Below, in pieces: positions 17,096-26,100 of a stretch of 64,000 bases of DNA (position 1 is the first letter of the stretch; every line of letters starts with the position of its first letter). The notes under the pieces were generated by a model. That model was not told where the DNA came from. It ran no database searches and saw only the letters and a list, made by a program, of their open reading frames with translations. The stretch comes from Pseudomonas fluorescens (GTDB lineage Bacteria > Pseudomonadota > Gammaproteobacteria > Pseudomonadales > Pseudomonadaceae). The DNA is taken from positions 1 through 64,000 of the forward strand of contig NZ_CABVHK010000024.1 of the NCBI RefSeq assembly GCF_902497785.1, written 5' to 3'. A program made the position numbers and the translations under genes.

Positions 17096-18892
17096 TCAGC
17101 GGATACCGGCCAACAAGGTCCGGGCCGTTTGCTTGAGCGGCTCGTCAGCGTCCTTGAGCAACTCGTTGAGCAACTCGATGGCGCTGTCGAGATCGCCATC
17201 ATCTATGCAGTTCTGGGCCTGTTCCAGTTTGCCGGCGGTGATCGGCGCCCCAGGGTCTGGACTCAGCGGATCGAGGCTCAGCGGCTCCAGCTCGAATGAC
17301 TGGCCTGGATCGCTGAATCCGTCGAGAAAATCGTCATCCAGTGACTGAGAATCGGGCTCGGCTATCCATTCCAGCTCGGGCTCGTCGAGCGTCGGTTCGT
17401 CGGGCATCTCGAACACATCGGGCAACACGTGCAAGTTGGAGGTAAACACCGGCTCCTCGACCGTCGGCGGTTTTTCCGAGGGTTTGGTGTTTTCAAACGG
17501 ACTCACCAGATCCCAACTCGAATCCATCGACAGATCATCGAGGTTCAACTGGAACTCGTCGGCCGCCGCCTCTTCGGACTTCAGCGGCGCTGCGATCACC
17601 GCCGCCGCAGCCACGGGCACCGAAACCGGCACCGCACTGCTCAATTTCGGATAGCGGGCACGGATGTCCTGCAGTTGCCGGGCATCGAACCCGGCGTCAC
17701 GCAGGCTGTTTTCCTGCGCGTCATAGGCCGAACCGTCGCCCTGTTTACCGAGGATTTCAAGCAGCTGAACGGCCAGATCCGTGCGTTGCGGATCCTTGGC
17801 CAAGGCATCGCGCAACAGCCCCGCCGCTTCGTTGAAGCGTCCGTATGCCAGATAGATGCCCACCCCTTCAAGCACGTCGCCCGAGGGTGTTTCGTCATGA
17901 TGCTCGGGCGCAGGTTCCAGCGGCGCGGCCTCGGTCTGGTCAAGCACCGGCTCATGCCGCGAAGGCAAAACGGCAGGGTCTTCGAGCAAGGTCTGTACCT
18001 GCTGCCGCCGACGGCGAACAAACAGTCCCAGCAACAGTAGCGCCACCAACGCCAGCAACCCGAGGATCAGCGGCCAATCGAACGACTCGGGCTCTTGTGC
18101 AGCGACAGCAACCGGGGCTGGGGCTGGGGCCGGCGCTTGCGCTTGCGCTTGCGGCACAGCAGGGGCTGGCTGGGTGACCTCGGCCAATCGGGTTTGCAAT
18201 TCGGTGATTTGCTTTTTCTGGCCCGCCATCTGTTCGTCCTGGGCCTGAAGTTTCGCGTTCAGCTCATCGACGGTTTTTTGCAATTGCTGGTTTTGCAGAA
18301 CGCTGGCGGCCAATTGTTCAGTGGCAGGATCAATGACCGGTGCGTCAGCTTGTTCAACTTTGGGCGGGGCCGGTTTTTTCGCCGGGGGCGGCGGCGCGGC
18401 GGCGGGCTGCACGCTCGGGAATGGCGAGCTCGCGAGACTGGCGACCGGCTCATCGGCCACCGGCACAATCCCCGGTGACCCAGGCGGATCGATCAGCACG
18501 GTGTATTCGCGCAGCAGCCGGCCATTGGGCTGATTGAGCTGCACGAGAAAATTCAGGAAGGGTTCGTTGACGGCCTTGCTGGAGCTCACGCGGATCAGGC
18601 TGCGGTTACCCCTCAGGATCGGCGTGAACTTCAGGTCATTGAGAAAGAACACCCGCTCGACGCCGGCACGGCTGAACTCATCCGCTGTCGCCAGGCTGAC
18701 GGACAGTTCGCCCTCCTCCAGACCGGCTGCATCCACCAGGGCGATATCGGCACGCAGCGGTTGATTCAGCGCCGAATGCAGAGTGATTTCACCCAGGCCC
18801 AGCGCGGCCGCCAATGTCGAAAAAGTGCAAGCTCCACCCACCAGGACCAGCCTGGCGCACCACCGCAATACAACGTGCCAACTTTCGAGCAT
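17096..18892 (-). CDS. FimV-like protein
   Basis: This protein of about 598 residues resembles FimV, the inner-membrane hub for polar localisation and type IV pilus assembly. It has a signal peptide, the conserved N-terminal domain LGLGEITLHSALNQPLRADI, a Pro/Ala-rich linker, a coiled coil (about residues 200-250), one membrane segment (WPLILGLLALVALLLLGLFV), an acidic cytoplasmic region and a C-terminal TPR-like motif (LDSAIELLNELLKDADEP). No LysM domain is visible, and it is shorter than P. aeruginosa FimV (near 920 residues), so it may be a paralogue. The ATG at 18892 is better spaced from TAAGGG than the one at 18898. Confidence 0.85.
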   Translation of the reverse strand: MLESWHVVLRWCARLVLVGGACTFSTLAAALGLGEITLHSALNQPLRADIALVDAAGLEEGELSVSLATADEFSRAGVERVFFLNDLKFTPILRGNRSLIRVSSSKAVNEPFLNFLVQLNQPNGRLLREYTVLIDPPGSPGIVPVADEPVASLASSPFPSVQPAAAPPPPAKKPAPPKVEQADAPVIDPATEQLAASVLQNQQLQKTVDELNAKLQAQDEQMAGQKKQITELQTRLAEVTQPAPAVPQAQAQAPAPAPAPVAVAAQEPESFDWPLILGLLALVALLLLGLFVRRRRQQVQTLLEDPAVLPSRHEPVLDQTEAAPLEPAPEHHDETPSGDVLEGVGIYLAYGRFNEAAGLLRDALAKDPQRTDLAVQLLEILGKQGDGSAYDAQENSLRDAGFDARQLQDIRARYPKLSSAVPVSVPVAAAAVIAAPLKSEEAAADEFQLNLDDLSMDSSWDLVSPFENTKPSEKPPTVEEPVFTSNLHVLPDVFEMPDEPTLDEPELEWIAEPDSQSLDDDFLDGFSDPGQSFELEPLSLDPLSPDPGAPITAGKLEQAQNCIDDGDLDSAIELLNELLKDADEPLKQTARTLLAGIR

Positions 18893-19021
18893 GAGCATCC
18901 CTTAGATAACCAATACCAGGCGGTGCGTGTTTGCACATCCGGTACGAACACGATATTGCCTGGTAGTTCTTTATAGTCCGCCCAACGGGTTATCTCAAAA
19001 AGCCGCTCCCCCGGTTATGCC

Positions 19022-19456
19022 TCAAGATTTTTCCAGGTTGGCCAGAATGTGCCCATGCACCCGCATGCAAATCTTCAAGTCCGCCTCGTCAACGCCATCG
19101 AACAATTCCTGGCGCAATTGATTGGCAATGGTTTCAATTTGTTCGATCAAGGGGCGGGCCGGAGCACAGAGGGTGATTTTTTTTGCCCGACGGTCTTCCA
19201 GCACAGCCTGGCGCTGGACGAGGCCCTGAGTCTCCAGACTGTCGAGCAGTCGCGCCAGGGTCGGCCCTTCGACGCCGACGCTTTGCGCCAGTTCGCGCTG
19301 GGTCGGCGCTGATTCGAAACGCGCCAGGTGCAGCAGCACCAGCCAGCGCGCTTGAGACAAACCCAGGCCCGCCAGACGGCGGTCGAGTTCGGCACGCCAG
19401 CCGCGAGACATCTGGGCCAGTTGCATGCCAAATCGGTGTTGATCGGTTAACGGCAT
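19022..19456 (-). CDS. MarR/SlyA-family transcriptional regulator
   Basis: A single winged-helix domain fills this 144-residue protein: RWLVLLHLARFESAPTQRELAQSV, then the recognition helix region GPTLARLLDSLETQGLV and the wing QAVLEDRRAKKI. SlyA-type members derepress when bound by small aromatic ligands. A perfect 13-bp palindrome upstream of its start is a candidate autoregulatory operator. Confidence 0.92.
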   Translation of the reverse strand: MPLTDQHRFGMQLAQMSRGWRAELDRRLAGLGLSQARWLVLLHLARFESAPTQRELAQSVGVEGPTLARLLDSLETQGLVQRQAVLEDRRAKKITLCAPARPLIEQIETIANQLRQELFDGVDEADLKICMRVHGHILANLEKS

Positions 19457-19489
19457 AAAACACTCATGATTAGACTGAAATAGAGAAAA

Positions 19490-19502
19490 ACTAATTATTA
19501 GT
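19490..19502. promoter_or_regulatory. Candidate MarR/SlyA operator
   Basis: ACTAATTATTAGT is a perfect AT-rich palindrome 34 bp upstream of the marR-type start codon, where a promoter would lie. SlyA-like proteins favour such AT-rich palindromes (for example TTAGCAAGCTAA). Confidence 0.5.
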
Positions 19503-19586
19503 CAGCTAAGCATGGCCTCTCGCAGGAGGCAAGGTTTGCTCTGTACTGAATCGTTACATCAATCCAGCCGGTTCAATATTTGCGCA

Positions 19587-21713
19587 TCACATCTCGAATT
19601 CGGATTGCAGCGCGGCGCGTACGCAGTACAAAACCCCTTCCGGCACACGCCCGGCGAACAGCGCGGCGATCTCCGCCACCGGCGGCAACTCGCCCTCGCC
19701 GTCGAGGAAGGCATCCTGGACTTCACCCATCAAGTCTTCGGGCAAGTCCAGCGCCTGGTCCAGCGACAACTGCTGTTTGCCAATCGCCTCGGCCAGCATC
19801 GTGTACACATTCTTTTCCGAGCATTGCAACTGTCCGGCGATTTGCAGCGGCGTCATGCCGGCGCGAGCGAGGGTGATCAGCTCGTGACGTACATCGGCCA
19901 CCACTTTCGGCGCTTCGACCTGGCCACCGAGCACTTCGAGGAAAGCCTCGCCGTAGCGTTCCAGTTTGCGTGCGCCGACGCCGCTGACCGTGGCCATTTC
20001 CGCCAGCGAGGTCGGCTGGCTGCGGAGCATTTCCAGCAATGTCGAGTCGGGGAAGATGACGTAAGGCGGCACACCGTGCTCTTCGGCGAGCTTGCGACGC
20101 AGGGCGCGCAGGGCTTCCCATTGTTCGCGCTCCTCGCCACGCACCAGCTGGCTCGCCTGGCTCTTGCTGCTTTTCGCGGTGGTTTGCGGCTTGAGGTCCC
20201 GGCGCAGTTCCAGGGTCACTTCGCCCTTGAGCAAGGGCCGGCAGGTGGCACTCAGGCGCAGGCCGCCGTAGCCCTCGAGGTCGATGTCAGCCAGTCCACG
20301 AGCAACGAGTTGGCGGTACAGCGAGCGCCACTCGCTCTCACCCATCGACTTGCCGACACCGTAGACCGACAGATGCTGATGGCCGAAGCTGCGGATTTTT
20401 TCGTTGTCCTTGCCCAGCAACACATCCACCAGATGGCCAACGCCATAGCGCTGACCCGTGCGGAAGATCGCCGACAGTGCCTGACGGGCCGGTTCGGTGG
20501 CGTCCCAGGTCTGCACGCCATCGACACAGTTGTCACAATGGCCGCACGGTTCGGGCATGTCTTCGTCGAAATAAGCCAGCAGGGTTTGACGACGGCAGCG
20601 GGTTTCTTCGCAGAGCGAGAGCATGGCGTCGAGCTTGTGCTGTTCCAGACGCTTGTGGCGCTCGTCGCCTTCGGAGTTCTGCAGCATCTGCTTGAGCATC
20701 ACCACGTCTTGCAGGCCGTAAGCCATCCAGGCATCAGCCGGCAGACCGTCACGGCCACCGCGACCGGTTTCCTGGTAGTAAGCCTCAAGGGATTTCGGCA
20801 GGTCGAGGTGAGCGACGAAGCGCACGTTGGGCTTGTCGATACCCATGCCGAACGCCACCGTGGCGACCATGATCAGGCCTTCCTCGTTGAGGAAGCGCTT
20901 CTGATGGTGCGCTCGGGTTTCGTTGGGCAGGCCGGCGTGGTACGGCAGCGCCGGGAAGCCTTGCTCGCTGAGAAACACCGCGACCTCGTCGACTTTCTTG
21001 CGCGACAGGCAATAGACGATGCCGGCATCGCTGCGCCGCTCGGCGAGGAACGCCAGCAACTGCTTGCGCGGCTGCTCCTTGGGCACGATGCGGTAGAAAA
21101 TGTTCGGGCGGTCGAAGCTCGAGAGGAAACGCTCGGCGTCCTGCAGGTGCAGGCGATCGACGATTTCTTCCCGGGTGCGCTTGTCGGCGGTGGCGGTCAG
21201 GGCAATGCGTGGAACGTTGGGAAACAGCTCCGCCAATTGACCCAGTTGCAGGTATTCGCGGCGGAAGTCGTGGCCCCATTGCGATACGCAGTGCGCTTCG
21301 TCGATGGCGAACAGGGCGATTTCAAGGCTTTGCAGGAACGCCAGCATGCGCGGCTGGACCAGGCGTTCGGGCGCGAGATAAAGCATCTTCACTTCGCCGC
21401 GCTTGATCCGCGCAGCGAGGTCGCGTTGCTGCTCGGCGCTCAGCGTGGAGTTCAATGCGGCGGCGGCAACGCCTAGTTCTTCAAGGGTCGCGACCTGGTC
21501 GTCCATCAGCGCGATCAGCGGCGACACCACGACCGCCAAGCCTTCGCGCAACAGCGCCGGCACCTGGAAGCACAAGGATTTACCGCCACCGGTAGGCATC
21601 AGCACCAGGGCGTCGCCGCCACTGGCCACGCGCTCAATGATTGCACCCTGACGGCCACGAAAACTGTCGTAGCCGAAGATGTCCTTGAGGACGCGTTGAG
21701 CCTGTTCGAGCAT
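19587..21713 (-). CDS. recQ: ATP-dependent DNA helicase RecQ
   Basis: This 708-residue 3'-5' helicase acts in recombination and repair. Walker A TGGGKS lies at residues 41-46, DEAH at 138-141 within AIDEAHCVSQWGHDF, the zinc-binding RQC domain shows CRRQTLLAYF and CGHCDNC, and an HRDC domain (about residues 525-595) follows. A further C-terminal helix-turn-helix region (MTPLQIAGQLQCSEKNVYTML) extends beyond E. coli RecQ (about 610 residues) and is common in pseudomonads. The start at MLEQAQRVL is the family start; an in-frame extension to 21899 is not supported. Confidence 0.96.
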   Translation of the reverse strand: MLEQAQRVLKDIFGYDSFRGRQGAIIERVASGGDALVLMPTGGGKSLCFQVPALLREGLAVVVSPLIALMDDQVATLEELGVAAAALNSTLSAEQQRDLAARIKRGEVKMLYLAPERLVQPRMLAFLQSLEIALFAIDEAHCVSQWGHDFRREYLQLGQLAELFPNVPRIALTATADKRTREEIVDRLHLQDAERFLSSFDRPNIFYRIVPKEQPRKQLLAFLAERRSDAGIVYCLSRKKVDEVAVFLSEQGFPALPYHAGLPNETRAHHQKRFLNEEGLIMVATVAFGMGIDKPNVRFVAHLDLPKSLEAYYQETGRGGRDGLPADAWMAYGLQDVVMLKQMLQNSEGDERHKRLEQHKLDAMLSLCEETRCRRQTLLAYFDEDMPEPCGHCDNCVDGVQTWDATEPARQALSAIFRTGQRYGVGHLVDVLLGKDNEKIRSFGHQHLSVYGVGKSMGESEWRSLYRQLVARGLADIDLEGYGGLRLSATCRPLLKGEVTLELRRDLKPQTTAKSSKSQASQLVRGEEREQWEALRALRRKLAEEHGVPPYVIFPDSTLLEMLRSQPTSLAEMATVSGVGARKLERYGEAFLEVLGGQVEAPKVVADVRHELITLARAGMTPLQIAGQLQCSEKNVYTMLAEAIGKQQLSLDQALDLPEDLMGEVQDAFLDGEGELPPVAEIAALFAGRVPEGVLYCVRAALQSEFEM

Positions 21714-22106
21714 AAAAACTCCAAAAATCACCGAAACATCCCTGCAAGGCTGGTTCAGGATCCGCAAGGCTGCACCGACAAATCGTAAGTGCGCATTGCA
21801 TGACGCTTCACATTCCAGCCGCGACACCAGCAGGGCATCACAAAACGCGGGAGTATACCCGAGGGCTGTCCGGCAAAGGGCGCCGCTGAGAAGAGACACG
21901 CGGCCAAATGCTGATCTCCTGTAGGAGCTGCCGAAGGCTGCGATCTTTTGATCTTGTTTTAAAACGCAACATCAAAAGATCGCAGCCTTCGGCAGCTCCT
22001 ACGGGAGGAGGTGGTGTATTAGGGTGCAAATATCCCGCGCGGCTGGCCTGAGTGCTCAAGAAGGCCTAGAATTCCCGCATCTGTTTAAATCCCAAGGTAG
22101 CTTTTA
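21714..22106. other. Divergent recQ/yecA-type intergenic region
   Basis: This 393-bp gap contains the upstream regions of two divergent genes and one REPIN. No conserved protein was seen in it. The in-frame upstream extension of recQ here lacks RecQ similarity. Confidence 0.6.
21920..22003. repeat. REPIN, GTAGGAGCTGCC family
   Basis: An inverted REP pair with a spacer of about 30 bp lies in the gap between divergent recQ and the YecA/YgfB-family gene. Confidence 0.9.
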
Positions 22107-22694
22107 ATGTCCTTCGCTGAGCAACTAACCCGCCTGCAAGTCTTCCTCGACGCCGATGAACTGCATGACGAGGCGCTGGACTACGTGGCCGCCCACGGCT
22201 ACCTCACTGCGCTGTCGATCTGTTCCGAAAGCGTTCCCGAGCGTGAATGGATCGATGCCCTCTTCGCCGAAGAGCCGCATTACGCCGATGACACCGAGCG
22301 TGAAGCGATCGAATCCACCCTGCTCGCCCTCAAGGCGCACATCGCCCGCCAACTGGCGTCCGACGAAGAGTTCGAGTTGCCGTGCGAGCTGGACCTGGGC
22401 GAAGATCCGGACGATTCCGACCTGCGCGGCTGGTGCATCGGTTTCATGGAAGGCGTGTTCCTGCGCGAAGCGGCGTGGTTCGAAACTGCCGAAGACGAAG
22501 TCAGCGAAATGCTCCTGCCGATCATGGTCGGCTCCGGTCTGTTCGACGAGCAGCCCGAGTTCTCCGACATCGCCGCTGATGCCAACCTGATGGACGACAT
22601 GATCGTGCAGATCCCGGAAGCCCTGACCGCGCTGTACCTGCTGTGCAACGCGCCAGACGAAAAACCGGCGATTCTCAAGCCACGTCACCACTAA
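22107..22694 (+). CDS. YecA/YgfB-family (UPF0149) protein
   Basis: The 195-residue acidic, all-helical protein matches the UPF0149 family throughout, with DYVAAHGYLTALSICSE and DLRGWCIGFMEGVFLRE as recognisable segments. No SEC-C zinc motif is present at the C-terminus. The molecular role is unknown; a P. aeruginosa YgfB protein has been linked to beta-lactamase control. AAGGTAGC lies upstream of the ATG. ybaN starts 11 bp after its stop. Confidence 0.88.
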   Translation: MSFAEQLTRLQVFLDADELHDEALDYVAAHGYLTALSICSESVPEREWIDALFAEEPHYADDTEREAIESTLLALKAHIARQLASDEEFELPCELDLGEDPDDSDLRGWCIGFMEGVFLREAAWFETAEDEVSEMLLPIMVGSGLFDEQPEFSDIAADANLMDDMIVQIPEALTALYLLCNAPDEKPAILKPRHH

Positions 22695-22704
22695 GGTTCT
22701 GCCT

Positions 22705-23100
22705 ATGGACAACCCCATAGGCCACCGCTCCCTGATGTTGCGCTACGTGTTGCTGGCCATCGGCTGGCTGAGCGTAGCGTTGGGGGTGATCGGGATTTTC
22801 CTGCCGGTGTTGCCCACCACGCCGTTCCTGCTGCTGGCGGCCGCCTGCTTCGCCCGTAGTTCGCCGCGTTTTTATAAATGGCTGGTGAATCATCCTCGGC
22901 TGGGGCCGTGGATTCGCGACTACCTCGATGGCAATGGCATCCCGCTCAAGGGCAAGGTCTGCGCCATCGGGCTGATGTGGGTCAGTATTCTGTTGTCCTG
23001 CTACCTGGTGCCGCTGCCATGGGCGCGCGGTTTCATGCTCACCAGTGCGGTGTTGGTGACGATCTACATCCTCAGACAGAAAACCCTGCATCGATCCTGA
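22705..23100 (+). CDS. YbaN-family (DUF454) inner-membrane protein
   Basis: The 131-residue protein has a typical DUF454 pattern: a hydrophobic N-terminal helix, GIFLPVLPTTPFLLLAAACFARSSPRFY, then NHPRLGPWIRDYL and two more hydrophobic segments. The function is unknown. It appears to be in one operon with the UPF0149 gene upstream and ends at a strong terminator. Confidence 0.9.
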   Translation: MDNPIGHRSLMLRYVLLAIGWLSVALGVIGIFLPVLPTTPFLLLAAACFARSSPRFYKWLVNHPRLGPWIRDYLDGNGIPLKGKVCAIGLMWVSILLSCYLVPLPWARGFMLTSAVLVTIYILRQKTLHRS

Positions 23101-23124
23101 GCGTTCGGTTACGTCGATCCAGAC

Positions 23125-23164
23125 AAAAAAACCCGCCACCCCTTACACAGGGAGGGCGGGTTTT
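23125..23164. terminator. Bidirectional terminator between ybaN-like and adhesin genes
   Basis: AAAAAAACCCGCC and GGCGGGTTTT form a GC stem with A/T tracts on both sides. It lies midway between the convergent ybaN-like gene and the adhesin gene and can serve both. Confidence 0.9.
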
Positions 23165-23182
23165 GTCGTTTCAGACGTCAGA

Positions 23183-26100
23183 TCACACGGTATCGACCTT
23201 CAACGAATGGTCATTCAACATGCCGTTGATGATCGTCGCCGTGTCCGCCCCGCCGGCAATTACCCCGCCCGCCCCCGGTGTCACGCCGTAATGGCTGGCC
23301 AGGTTGACCCCCGCGAGGTCGATGGTCTGGTTCGGCGCCGCGCCGGCCATGCCGCTGACGTCGATGCTGGTGACCAGGGATTCGCCGCTGCCGGTGACTT
23401 TGAAGTGCAGGTAGTCATCCAGCGACGCCGCGGTGCCGTTCTCGCCTTGTAGCAGTTGCGACAGGTCGAGTTTGTCGGTGCCCGGGGTGAAGTCGGTGAC
23501 CACGTCGTGGCCGCTGTTACCTTTGAGCCACTGGAAGGTGTCCGCGCCGGCGCCACCGCTGAGGGTGTTGTTGCCGAGACCGCCGATGAGGAAGTCGTCG
23601 CCACCACCGCCGTTGAGCACATCGTTGCCGAGGCCGCCGGTGATGATGTTGCTGTTGTTGTCACCGGTTAGGTTGTCGTTGAAGTCGGAGCCGACCAGGT
23701 TTTCTATGGCGGTCAGGGTGTCGGTGCCGGCGCCCTGGGTGTTTTGCCCGCCGAGCAGGCTCAAGTCAACTTTGACCCCGGCAGTGGCGTGGGCGTAGCT
23801 CGCCGTGTCGCTGCCCGTGCCGCCGTCGAGCAGGTCGTTGCCCGCACCGCTGAAGAGCAGATCGTTGCCGGCACCGCCGTGCAGTTCGTTGTTGCCGGCA
23901 CCGGCGGTCAGCACATCATTGCCGTCGCCGGCATTGATCACGTTGTTGCCCGCGCCCGCCACCAACACGTCATCGCCGGCCGTGCCAGTGAGGGTGTGAC
24001 CGTCCTGATAGCTGATGCCCACCGCCGCGCTGTCGCTGCCGCCATGGTGGTCATTGGCGGTGTAAGTCCCGTGGGCGTCCGGGGTGGTGTTGTGGGCGCC
24101 GGAGTAATCCACAGTCAGGGTCAGTTTGTAGGTTTCCGAGCCAGTGCCACCGTTTGCGTAATTGTCCGCAGTATTGATGACGCGGATCTGGTAGGTACCG
24201 TCCGCGTTCGCCTTGATGGTCTCGCCGTCAGCAATGCTGACGAAGGCGCCACCATTGAGCGAGTACTGCATGGCGATATTGCCCGCCCCGAGGTTGTGGT
24301 CGAGGTTGAGCGTTTCGCCCTGTTTGAGGTTGACGGTGATGCGGTCTTCATCGTTGGCATTCGCGGTGGTGACAGCCCCGAGGTAGCCGGTGATCGCCAG
24401 GACTGCGGTCATGGTCGCCGCATTCGCCGCAAAGGCACTGCGCACGTTGGCCAAGGCCTGGTTCGCCGCGGTATTGCCGGTGCCGGCGAAGGTGCTGATC
24501 ACGCCCGTCCCGGTGAAATCTGCGCCCTTGGCAATCCAGCCAGTGTTGAACGTCGTTGTCGATGGGGTCAGCGGGTCGCCGTTGGCGTCAGTGTCGTTGG
24601 CCAACAGCACATCGCCCGGCACAGTGACGCTGCCCGACAGAATGTTGGTGATGACGTGGTCATCGACGGCCACCGGTGCCGAGTTCGGAACGACCTTGAC
24701 CACCAGCGTGGAGCTGGACAGGTCGCCGTCGTTGTCGCTGACCGTGTAGCCGATGTTTTCGGTGATCACCGTCGAGGTGGCTTTCTGCGAGGTGTAGGTG
24801 TATTCGCCGGTATCGAGGTTGACCACCAGGGTGCCTTTGCCGTCGGTGGCAATACTCAAGGTGTTGTTGGCGGTGTTGAACGTGCCGTGGTTGGCGCCGC
24901 CGCTGGCATTCAGCGAACCCTGGTTAGTGTTGCCTTTCGGGTCATAGGTGTACGTGGTGCCGTCGACCGTGATGGCCTTGATGAAACCGCCATCGGCGCC
25001 GAACGTGCCGCCCTCGCCCAGCAGCGACCCGGTGACCGGCGCGCCGACCACGGTGCCGGTCAGCACCGAGTTCAGCTGATTGAGGTCGGTCACTATCACG
25101 GCGCTGGTGTCAGTGCCATGGCCGGTGCCGGTGCTGCCGTCATAAGCCACCGGATCGAGGTTGGCATTTTTGACGCCGCTGCCCAGGCCGATCGCGTAGT
25201 TCTTGATGTGATTTTCTTCGAGGAACGCTTTCCAGCCGGCCTCTTCGGTTTTATCGAGATTGCCTACGGTAGGTTTGCCGTCGGAGAAGAAGTAGCCAAC
25301 GTTCTGCGCACCGGTCAGTTTGCCGTCGGTGTCGAACGCCTTTTGCGCCACCTTTACGGCTGCGTCGTAGTTGGTGTCCCCGTTCGCCGTCAAGCCGGAG
25401 ATGATCGACTTGGCCGTGGCCACATCGACCCAGACCGAAGTCTTGTCGGTGGCACCGCTGCTAAAGGTGACGATCTGCACTTTGACGTCGCCGAGGTCGT
25501 CGTATTTGTCGAGCAAGGCGCTGATCGCCTGTTTGGCCAGGCCCAGTCGCGACAGGCCGTCCACGCCGGAAGGGTCCTTCATGCTGCCGGACACGTCGAT
25601 CACCAGCAGCAGGTTGGAATCGATCTCCGCCGCGGACACCGAACGCTCGGCGGCGACGGCTTTTGGCACGTCATCGACAATGTTGACCTTGATCGTGCTG
25701 ATGCTGGAGTTGCCCATGGCATCGGTGGCTTTGTAGGTGAAGTTTTCGCTCAGCGTGTTCGCGCCATTGTTCGCGTTCGGCGTGGTGCTGGCGGGCGAAG
25801 TCAGGGTGTAGGTGTAGGTACCGTTGGGGTTGAGCAGGATCTGCCCATAAGCGCCAGTGGCGTTGCCGACCAAGGTGTAAGTCACCGTGCCGACCGCGCC
25901 GGTGACCGAACCGACCAACGACCCCGAGGCGGTTTCGCCGGTGTGGCCTGGCTCGCTGCCAATGACCGTGCCGGCAGCCAGGTCCTGGCCATCCTTGCTC
26001 AGGTCGAGGGCTTTTTCGTAGACGGTGACGTCGCTGTCGCTGACGGCGGTGATGCAGCTGTTGTGCACGTCGATGGTGATGGTGGTGGTGCTTTCGTCAC

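Noticed and set aside
19512..21476. 654-codon plus-strand frame over recQ
   Set aside because: It is a codon-bias shadow of recQ on the opposite strand without recognisable motifs.
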